From RUG11462 sp045539315 (GTDB lineage Bacteria > Bacillota > Clostridia > Oscillospirales > Acutalibacteraceae), in contig JAZQFC010000031.1 in assembly GCA_045539315.1 (NCBI GenBank), positions 19,987 through 83,986 on the forward strand: DNA of 64,000 nucleotides, given 5' to 3'. Below are positions 16,001 through 22,678 of this stretch, piece by piece. The notes beneath the pieces were generated by a model, which was given only the letters and a program-made list of their open reading frames with translations, was not told the DNA's origin and did no database searches. Numbering within the stretch: position 1 is the stretch's first letter; each line of letters starts with the position of its first letter. The position numbers and the translations under genes are program-made.

Positions 16001-16606
16001 TGCTTTAACTGCATCCATATCGCACATTTCTTTAAGATCATCAAAATCCCAAACTTCAATTTTTTGAATTTCATGAGATGTTCTAAAACCATCAAAGAAG
16101 TTGATAAATGGAACTCTACCTTTAATTGCTGCTAAATGAGCAACTGCGCCAAGGTCCATAACTTCTTGAGTGTTTGTTTCAGCGAGCATTGCAAAACCTG
16201 TTTGACGACAAGCGTAAACGTCTGAATGGTCACCGAAAATGTTAAGAGCGTGTGACGCTACGCATCGAGCAGAAACATGGAAAACTGTTGGTAACAATTC
16301 ACCAGCAATTTTGTACATGTTAGGGATCATAAGTATAAGACCCTGTGATGCGGTATAAGTTGTTGTGAGCGCGCCTGCGTTAAGTGAACCGTGAACAGTA
16401 CCTGCAGCGCCTGCTTCTGATTGCATTTCTGATACTTTAACAGTAGTACCAAAAATGTTTTTTAACCCTTGTGCTGACCATTGATCAACATAGTCTGCCA
16501 TTGGGCTGGACGGAGTAATAGGATAAATACCAGCTACTTCAGTAAACGCATAAGAAACGTGAGCAGCAGCATTATTACCGTCCATGGTTTTCATTTTTCT
16601 TGCCAT
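13058..16606 (-). CDS. nifJ: Pyruvate:ferredoxin (flavodoxin) oxidoreductase
   Basis: A single-chain, 1182-residue PFOR, the usual length for the homodimeric bacterial form. It turns pyruvate and CoA into acetyl-CoA and CO2 with reduced ferredoxin, the core step of clostridial fermentation. Domains in order: pyruvate-binding N-terminus (YPITPSSPMAD), gamma domain, a ferredoxin-like domain with CVGCNKCAFVCPH near 695 and CMGCGVCVGVCP near 755, a proximal cluster cysteine pair CAGCAET near 818, and the thiamine diphosphate motif GGDGWAYDIGFGG near 975. ATG follows AGGAGGAATT. The gene stands alone with its own promoter and terminator. The nif name is historical; no nitrogenase genes are near. 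Confidence 0.97.
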   Translation of the reverse strand: MARKMKTMDGNNAAAHVSYAFTEVAGIYPITPSSPMADYVDQWSAQGLKNIFGTTVKVSEMQSEAGAAGTVHGSLNAGALTTTYTASQGLILMIPNMYKIAGELLPTVFHVSARCVASHALNIFGDHSDVYACRQTGFAMLAETNTQEVMDLGAVAHLAAIKGRVPFINFFDGFRTSHEIQKIEVWDFDDLKEMCDMDAVKAFRERALNPEHPVMRGSHENGDIFFQHREACNKYYEAVPAIVEEYMDKVNAKLGTDYKLFNYYGAPDAEKVIVAMGSICDVAEEVIDYLTAAGEKVGLVKVRLYRPFSAEKLVEAIPATAKKIAVLDRTKEPGALGEPLYLDVVTALATKGVNAKVVGGRYGLGSKDTPPSSIFAVYDELAKDEPKNQFTIGICDDVTGLSLEEKPSPNTAAEGTIECKFWGLGGDGTVGANKNSIKIIGDHTDKYVQAYFQYDSKKTGGITISHLRFGDKPIKSPYYINKADFVACHNPSYILKGYKMVNDVKPGGVFLINCQWTAEELDKHLNAETKQYIAKNNVQLYTVNAIDLAVEIGLGKRTNTILQAAFFALANVLPKDEAIQYMKDAATKSFLKKGQNIVDMNHKAIDAGFGAFQKIDVPADWANATDCGCADASNGPAKLVKMVDGIMKPVSKMDGDSLPVSAFVDHADGTFEQGAAAYEKRGVAVNVPAWNNETCVGCNKCAFVCPHATIRPYALSEEEKAGAPANIRFAEKEKLVSNKGYAYTLAVSPMDCMGCGVCVGVCPTNSLTMVSRESQEAEQEVFDYCVANVTEKEDVTANINAITSQFKQPLLEFSGSCAGCAETSYARLITQLFGDRMYISNATGCSSIWGGPAATSPYTVNKEGKGPAWANSLFEDNAEHGYGMYLGQKALRENLIAKVEEMMASDKASDEFKAIAQNYLDTKDNSEANNKATAELVKALEGIAADGCPTAKEILEQKEFLNKKSVWIFGGDGWAYDIGFGGVDHVLASGEDVNIMVFDTEVYSNTGGQASKASNIGQVAQFAAAGKAINKKSLSEIAMSYGYVYVAQIAMGADMNQTLKAIREAEAYPGPSLIIGYAPCEMHSIKGGMVNCQSEMKKAVDCGYWNMFRFNPALKAEGKNPFAMDSKAPTTSYQDFIMNEARYSSLTRSFPERAEELFKKAEQASVEKYNHLLRLGDLYGQK

Positions 16607-16692
16607 TGGAATAATTCCTCCTAAAAAAATAAAATTTGGAACTTAATTGCTTAAGTAAGCATTTTTACCCAAGCATAAAATTTCACAATACT

Positions 16693-16721
16693 ATTTTACT
16701 ACATTTGTTTTAAAAAGTAAA
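16693..16721 (-). promoter_or_regulatory. Probable promoter of nifJ
   Basis: Minus-strand TTTACT (16716-16721), 17-bp spacer and TAAAAT (16693-16698), about 87 bp before the nifJ ATG. The rest of the 285-bp gap to the scaffoldin gene is AT-rich sequence with the scaffoldin terminator and no other gene. Confidence 0.5.
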
Positions 16722-16832
16722 TATCTAAATCGTTAATTTTTTGACATTTTTTAAAATAAAATTTTAAAAAATAATGAATTTTTAAAAATATTTAATTATT
16801 TACTAATTATTTTTCTAAAAATAAGCAAAGTA

Positions 16833-16863
16833 AAAGCGCTTTGGACAAAATCCAAAGCGCTTT
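16833..16863 (-). terminator. Terminator of the scaffoldin gene
   Basis: A 13-bp perfect stem (AAAGCGCTTTGGA / TCCAAAGCGCTTT) with a five-base loop, 30 bp after the scaffoldin stop codon and followed on the minus strand by T-rich sequence. Confidence 0.85.
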
Positions 16864-16892
16864 ATTTAATTAATATTCGCTAAAATCAAGCC

Positions 16893-19800
16893 TTATTTAA
16901 CTTTTTTAGCTTTTACTTTAGACCATTTACCAAATTCTTTCTTACCATTAATAATATTATATGCTCTAACTTTTACATAATATTTCTTACCTGATTTAAG
17001 TTTCTTAATAGTTTTGGTAACTTTCTTTGAAAGAACAGTCTTAGTATTTTTCTTGAACTTCTTGTTCAATGAAACTTTAATTTGGAAACCAACCACACCT
17101 GCAGCCTTTTTCTTAATTGTAACCTTAACTCTCTTCTTGCCTGGTTTCAATGATTTAATAACAGGTTTGCCATACTTCATTGTAGTAATAGAAGTAGCTT
17201 CAGAAGTTTTACCTGAATCTGTTAATAAAACTTTGTAACTATATTTAATACCAGCAGATAAGTTTTGGTCTGTATAAGAATTATTTGAAACAGATGCAAT
17301 TTCAACAAAGTTTGCTGAAGCGCCAACTGCACGGAATACTTTATAACCTGTAGCACCTTCGATAGCATCCCAAGTAATTTGAGCTGCTCTCTTACCTACG
17401 AGTTTAGTTTTAGTAATGCTTGGAGTAGCAGTTTTTGCTTTAGAAACGATTTCGATACCACCAGATGTAAATGAACATGGTACCAATGAACCAATAGAAT
17501 CTACATAGTCTTTTGCATTGTAACTTTCGCCACCGAATGCGATTGCGTAGTTACCTGCTTTGTAATCTTTTACTTTGAATCTCAAAGTAACAAATTTACC
17601 ATTTCTATTTGTTTCAGTAACAATTCTATCGTCTTTATGACAGATATTATATGTTAAAATACCAGGGTCATATTCAACAGGGTTAAGGTTGTAGTCAACA
17701 ACATTAAATACCGGTGGAATAGTATCACTTGGTTTTGAACCGATAAATTCAAGTGCATTATAATCATATTCAACTGTGAATTTAGCAGAAGCAATACCAG
17801 CGTTACCAGAAATAGCAATATTTACAACATATTCTTTATCAGCATTATTAACAGAGAATTCTTCTGTAATCTTATCGATAGTGAATCTTGTTGTACCTGT
17901 ATTAGATTCTGGATATAATTTGATAGCATCGTGGTCAGCAGGTCTTGTCATAGTGCCAGATGTATCAATCATTACATAACCGGCTCTGAATGAGCAAGGA
18001 ACTTTCTTACCACTAAAGTTAAAGAAGTTAGCAGGAATATATCCTGAACCCGCAAATGTAATTGGATAGCAACCCTCAACAGATGTTGTATCAAATTCTA
18101 AATATGCAACAGGACCATTTACGTTAGTATCGTCTGAAGATTGAGTAAGTGTGATATGAACAACACCATCATCAGCATCATCAGTGTTGATATTGATATT
18201 ATCAAATACATCACCATTTACACAGTCCAAGAAGAACAAGTTGTTAGGGTTAAATTTAACAGAGAAGTTAGCATTATACATACCAACATTGTTTGTTAAA
18301 TTAATTGGAACTCTAATTGTATCTGTAGGACCGCAAGTAATATCACCAACAGTAAATCTTGTTTTACCACCATTGTTATTTGATGGATAAGCATAAGTTG
18401 GACGAGTTGTTGTTATCTGTGATGTTTCTGTTGCTTGAGTTGTTGTAGTTGTTGTTTTATCAGGAATTTTTGCATCAATAAGATATGGAGCGGTGAGATA
18501 AATTTCTGCGCCTTGCATAGCTCTCCAACCAGGAGCATACTCATAAGAGTCAAAATAAACTGAGAATTTACTTGAACCAGTAGGAATATTAAATGGATCA
18601 ATGTAATAAGTGAATTTTTTACCTGGAGTAAGTTTGAAATCTTTAATGTTTGTAGGCCATTGGAAAGCTGGTTCAGTAAAGTTAACCTTATCAATAATTA
18701 ACTCACCGGCTTTAGTACATACAAACTTAACTGTAACATTACCTGTTTCAGTATTCTTGTAAGATTTTGCTACTGTAATTGAGCTATATTTAGCAGTTGC
18801 AGAATTGAATGAGTATTTATCTGTTTTATCTCCGTTAATAAATACTTCGAATTCAGCACCATTTTCGGTTAAATAAGCAGGAACTATAATGTTATAATTA
18901 GCTGCTAAAAGTTCTTCAAATGTGTAAATGATTTCATCGCCAACTGCAACTGAAGCATACTTATCAAATGCAGTTCCAACAAGGTCTGCATCATCACCCT
19001 CATATACATATGATTCTACATTAGGGCCAGACTTCATAACAACATCTTCAACTTCAAATGATTGGTCTGCCTCTTTTGTTGTTGCCCATGTAGTATTCAT
19101 ATGGCAATATAATGAACCGCCATCAGACATACTAAATGATGGATATACATCCATTGCAAGCATAGCGCCGGCTTCTCTTGCATACTGAACATAGTCCCAC
19201 TTGTTTTGATCAGCGTTATTAAATTCTTTGATAATTGAACCACCGTTCAAGTTAAGTTGACCACCAATTTGTTGTGACTTATCACCACTGATACCAAATT
19301 TATAAAGTCTGTTATTTTGAACACGAGTACCTGTTGAACCATTTGCATTCCAGTCTGCAGTATTGAATCTACAATCTACATAACCGAAGTCAATATTATC
19401 AATATTAGTGAATGATTCAGCAACACCAGTGTTTGGTGGAGCAGTTGTAGTAGTTGTTGTTACACCTTGAACTGCTTCGCCTTTAGCGGAACCTTCAATA
19501 TAAGGAACTGACATATAGAAACGGCCTGTTGTTGACCAGTCTCCACCCCAAGAACCGTTGCCCCAAATTGCAACTGCAACATCTTTACATTTTGCAGCAA
19601 GAGTTTCATTTGTGTTTTGAGGAGCAGCAGTTGTTTCTTCTTCTAACAAATCAGTAAATTTAATGCTATCAAGCATCAATGCTGTACCATCATAGTTACC
19701 TTTTGATACAAGTTTTACTTTAACATTTCCATCAGCAGTTAAAGTATATTCGCCTAAATCACGAGTTTTGTATGATTTTGAGCCTGAATAGAAATCAATT

Positions 19801-22439
19801 GTGTCAACTAATTTGTCGTTGATATAAACAGCGAATTCGCCAGAACTTGCCAAATCACGAGTATTGAGTTTTACACTATAAGTTGATGCTTTCATATCTG
19901 GAATAGTATATTCGATAGAATCATTCTTAGAAACATCATCAAATTGATGTAATTTAGCGCTCTTTGGCTCAATATCAGATTGAGTGAATGTTGTAGGAAC
20001 GATATCACCAGTATAAGTTAATGTTTCAAATTGTTTTTCGGATTTATCAACTTTAACTGTTGTTGATGTTGATCTTACATAATCAAACAATTTTTGTGGA
20101 TTAATTTTTAATGTTGTAACCTCATTTGGTTTGATAGTTAACATCTTATCGCCATTGATATCTGATTTATCTGGATTATCAGTTCTGCTATCAGCACCAT
20201 ACCAAACACTATGACCGACATTTAACCTAATTTTAGCAGTACCTGCTTTAGTTAAGAAGTTACCATAAAAGTCAATACAAACATTTTTGCCTTCTTCAGC
20301 TGCTTGCACCATTAATGCAGGCAAACCAGAAGCATAATTATACATTTGAAGTTGGTTTCCATATGACTTAAAGACATTTAAGTATGAAATTTTACCATCA
20401 TTCAAAAGATAGTAAGCTTCAGGGTTACCCCAGCCACCAGTATATTTTACAGTTGAATCAGGAACTTGAAGTGGAAGATCGCCTTCCGGATAATAAACTG
20501 TAGGAGGAGCAGTTGTTGAACCAGAAGTAGTTGTAGTAGTTGTTGTAAAAGTAGAAGTATCTACTTTTGAATCTTTCATATCTGATTCAAGATATGGAAC
20601 TGAAACTACAAATTTACCACCGATTGTATAAGGGCTAAATGAATAGTTTTGAATAGTTATAGCAATTGAAGATGCATTATATGCAGAAAGTGCATCAACA
20701 TCAATTTCAAGTGTGTGCTTTGTATTGTTATAAACTTGACAATCCATAGCACCAGTAGTAACACCACCAAAACTTACAAAGAAATAAGCATAAGAATTAG
20801 TATTTTTCGCATAAAGGTCGATAAACATTCTCTCGCCTTTTTCTTGTGCTTTTTCAATAAGTTCACTCAAACCAGTAACTGCCAAAGGACCTGATTGCAT
20901 TTGTTGACGAGGTGAACTATCTATATGGATATAGTTTTGAACATACTTACCTTTAACTGAAGATGTTTTCTCTTCTGTTGAAGAAGGTTCTTCACTTGAA
21001 GCTTCTTCTGAAGTGTCAGAAGCAGATTCTGATGATGGTTCAGTTTCTGTTATTTTAACATAAGAAGTTTCAGAACCATTTTCATCTTTAATAAATGTTT
21101 TACCTGCTTCAATTTTACCGTTTGTAAGGTTAGACCAAGGAGTTTTACCTGTATATTGAACACCATTGTTATATGTAACAATAGTTTCGCCATCCCATTT
21201 AATATTATCAGGTTTTGTAGGTCTTTCAGTTGTTGAAGGAGTGATAGCTGACAATGGAGCGTCACCTTCAACATAAGGAGCAGTTATAATAAATTTAGCA
21301 TCTGTGATATTTGCGTAGTCACCATATGAATAGTTTTGGAAAGTAATATTCCATTTTGTTGCATTTTCTTTAATGCAACTTGCAGGGAATACAATTGTTT
21401 GTTTAATACCACTCTTGATAACGATTCTTTCGCTTTCATCATCGCCACCAATTTGAGTGCCACCAAAATTCATAAAGGTATCACATTTAGCGTTACCAAT
21501 ACCACCATTAGTAAAAGCATTTGAATAAATATCAACACAGATAGATTTATCAGCCGCTTTTGCTCTTGCTCTTAATTGCTCAAGGCCATTCATAACCATA
21601 TTGATAACTTGAATTTGTTTACCGCTACCATCAATATGAACATATTTATTTTCATATCCAGCATAGTTACCGTAGTAAACAAAACATTCATTTACTTTAC
21701 CCCATTGAGCTTTAGCAGCTTCATGAGAACCAGCAAAAGTTACACCACTATCGTAGCAAGTAATAGCACCTTCATATTTTTCGTCAGGTTTTGTAGTTGT
21801 AGTTTTAATCGAAGTAATGTTTACAGTACTAACATGTTCTCCATCTTTGCTCTCAATGTAAGGAGCAGAATAGAAGAATGTACCTGTAACCTTATCTTTC
21901 GCTGCTGGGAAAACAGAAATCATTACTTGGTCAAGGTCTTCAACTGAACCAACTTGAACGATATCGTCGATCCAAAGTTTCAAAGTAACGATTTTACCGT
22001 TAACAAAGTCAACAGCATAATCAGATGTTGGTTCTACAACGTTTGTGTACTTAGCTTTAGGAAGAACGTCACCCGCACCAAAGTTTACAGAAGCACCAAC
22101 TCTAGTGTTGCCAAGTTCTGATGTAAACTCTGCATACAAGTCGATACATACGCACTCACCCATTGCTTCAGATTCTTGAACAAGTTCAGAAAGTCTAGAA
22201 GCATCAGATTGGAACCATGCATCAACTGTAAATTCCTCTGAACTTACATAGCCGATTTTTCCATCTGCCTCGTACATAGGGGCCTTTTGCTTACAGTTTT
22301 GTGTTTTACCACCCGACAATGTAACATAAGTGTTATGAATCGGGAAGTCAACGCTCGCACCAACAGAAATTGCAACGAGTGTTGAGAAAACTACAGCAAG
22401 TGCCATAATTACACACAAGGTTCGTTTTGTCAAATTCAT
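16893..22439 (-). CDS. Secreted multi-modular scaffoldin with two cohesin-like domains
   Basis: 1848 residues. A signal peptide (about 1-30) is followed by five related modules at roughly 30-212, 222-398, 412-630, 650-990 and 1005-1325. Each has a pattern L..L...A...G..C(I/V)D(L/F)Y and ends in PY(I/V/L)E(S/G), for example SAPYIES, TAPYVEG, SVPYLES, SVPYIEG. Thr-rich linkers separate them. Modules 4 and 5 are split by CBM6-like inserts (about 803-933 and 1131-1258). Two cohesin-like domains follow (about 1358-1497 and 1515-1663), with KFNPNNLFFLDC, CYPITFAGSGY, EYDYNALEFIG and NYAIAFGGESY. Two FN3 domains close the protein, the last lysine-rich. There is no dockerin, SLH domain or LPXTG motif. 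It probably displays dockerin enzymes and binds polysaccharide. ATG at 22439 follows TTGGAGGTA. The repeated module family is not one I recognise. Confidence 0.8.
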   Translation of the reverse strand: MNLTKRTLCVIMALAVVFSTLVAISVGASVDFPIHNTYVTLSGGKTQNCKQKAPMYEADGKIGYVSSEEFTVDAWFQSDASRLSELVQESEAMGECVCIDLYAEFTSELGNTRVGASVNFGAGDVLPKAKYTNVVEPTSDYAVDFVNGKIVTLKLWIDDIVQVGSVEDLDQVMISVFPAAKDKVTGTFFYSAPYIESKDGEHVSTVNITSIKTTTTKPDEKYEGAITCYDSGVTFAGSHEAAKAQWGKVNECFVYYGNYAGYENKYVHIDGSGKQIQVINMVMNGLEQLRARAKAADKSICVDIYSNAFTNGGIGNAKCDTFMNFGGTQIGGDDESERIVIKSGIKQTIVFPASCIKENATKWNITFQNYSYGDYANITDAKFIITAPYVEGDAPLSAITPSTTERPTKPDNIKWDGETIVTYNNGVQYTGKTPWSNLTNGKIEAGKTFIKDENGSETSYVKITETEPSSESASDTSEEASSEEPSSTEEKTSSVKGKYVQNYIHIDSSPRQQMQSGPLAVTGLSELIEKAQEKGERMFIDLYAKNTNSYAYFFVSFGGVTTGAMDCQVYNNTKHTLEIDVDALSAYNASSIAITIQNYSFSPYTIGGKFVVSVPYLESDMKDSKVDTSTFTTTTTTTSGSTTAPPTVYYPEGDLPLQVPDSTVKYTGGWGNPEAYYLLNDGKISYLNVFKSYGNQLQMYNYASGLPALMVQAAEEGKNVCIDFYGNFLTKAGTAKIRLNVGHSVWYGADSRTDNPDKSDINGDKMLTIKPNEVTTLKINPQKLFDYVRSTSTTVKVDKSEKQFETLTYTGDIVPTTFTQSDIEPKSAKLHQFDDVSKNDSIEYTIPDMKASTYSVKLNTRDLASSGEFAVYINDKLVDTIDFYSGSKSYKTRDLGEYTLTADGNVKVKLVSKGNYDGTALMLDSIKFTDLLEEETTAAPQNTNETLAAKCKDVAVAIWGNGSWGGDWSTTGRFYMSVPYIEGSAKGEAVQGVTTTTTTAPPNTGVAESFTNIDNIDFGYVDCRFNTADWNANGSTGTRVQNNRLYKFGISGDKSQQIGGQLNLNGGSIIKEFNNADQNKWDYVQYAREAGAMLAMDVYPSFSMSDGGSLYCHMNTTWATTKEADQSFEVEDVVMKSGPNVESYVYEGDDADLVGTAFDKYASVAVGDEIIYTFEELLAANYNIIVPAYLTENGAEFEVFINGDKTDKYSFNSATAKYSSITVAKSYKNTETGNVTVKFVCTKAGELIIDKVNFTEPAFQWPTNIKDFKLTPGKKFTYYIDPFNIPTGSSKFSVYFDSYEYAPGWRAMQGAEIYLTAPYLIDAKIPDKTTTTTTQATETSQITTTRPTYAYPSNNNGGKTRFTVGDITCGPTDTIRVPINLTNNVGMYNANFSVKFNPNNLFFLDCVNGDVFDNININTDDADDGVVHITLTQSSDDTNVNGPVAYLEFDTTSVEGCYPITFAGSGYIPANFFNFSGKKVPCSFRAGYVMIDTSGTMTRPADHDAIKLYPESNTGTTRFTIDKITEEFSVNNADKEYVVNIAISGNAGIASAKFTVEYDYNALEFIGSKPSDTIPPVFNVVDYNLNPVEYDPGILTYNICHKDDRIVTETNRNGKFVTLRFKVKDYKAGNYAIAFGGESYNAKDYVDSIGSLVPCSFTSGGIEIVSKAKTATPSITKTKLVGKRAAQITWDAIEGATGYKVFRAVGASANFVEIASVSNNSYTDQNLSAGIKYSYKVLLTDSGKTSEATSITTMKYGKPVIKSLKPGKKRVKVTIKKKAAGVVGFQIKVSLNKKFKKNTKTVLSKKVTKTIKKLKSGKKYYVKVRAYNIINGKKEFGKWSKVKAKKVK

Positions 22440-22462
22440 AAAATATACCTCCAATATACATA

Positions 22463-22485
22463 ATTATGCATAATATTTACGTAAA
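22463..22485. promoter_or_regulatory. Two palindromes at the scaffoldin transcription start
   Basis: ATTATGCATAAT (22463-22474) and TTTACGTAAA (22476-22485) are perfect palindromes lying directly between the -10 box and the ribosome binding site of the scaffoldin gene, over the likely start site near 22480. They could be regulator sites; the regulator is unknown. Confidence 0.4.
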
Positions 22486-22486
22486 C

Positions 22487-22515
22487 ATTTTACCAAAAAT
22501 ATTGCTTTTTGTCAA
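22487..22515 (-). promoter_or_regulatory. Promoter of the scaffoldin gene
   Basis: Minus-strand TTGACA (22510-22515), a 17-bp spacer and TAAAAT (22487-22492): a strong vegetative-type promoter about 40 bp before the leader palindromes and start codon. Confidence 0.85.
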
Positions 22516-22596
22516 TCAATTTTCAGAGATTTGGTATTTTGAATAAATTATAAAAAATAATATGTACAAAATAACTAAAAATCTTGTTGAACGACG

Positions 22597-22628
22597 AAAA
22601 AACAGGTCAAAAAATTGACCTGTTTTCT
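22597..22628 (-). terminator. Terminator of the ruvC-to-clpE gene run
   Basis: A 12-bp perfect stem (AAAACAGGTCAA / TTGACCTGTTTT) with loop AAAA, followed on the minus strand by TTTTTT. It closes the long minus-strand run that ends with the clpE-like gene. Confidence 0.88.
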
Positions 22629-22678
22629 AATTAATTTATCATTTTTTTGAACATTTAATTTCAAAACCGAAATATTAA

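Noticed and set aside
13058..16606. Nitrogen-fixation locus because of the name nifJ
   Set aside because: The gene is a fermentative PFOR standing alone; no nif structural or assembly genes are in the window.
18395..20560. Tandem GTT/GTA repeats that look like microsatellites
   Set aside because: They encode the Thr-rich linkers of the scaffoldin on the minus strand and are varied enough to be coding linkers, not an expanding repeat.
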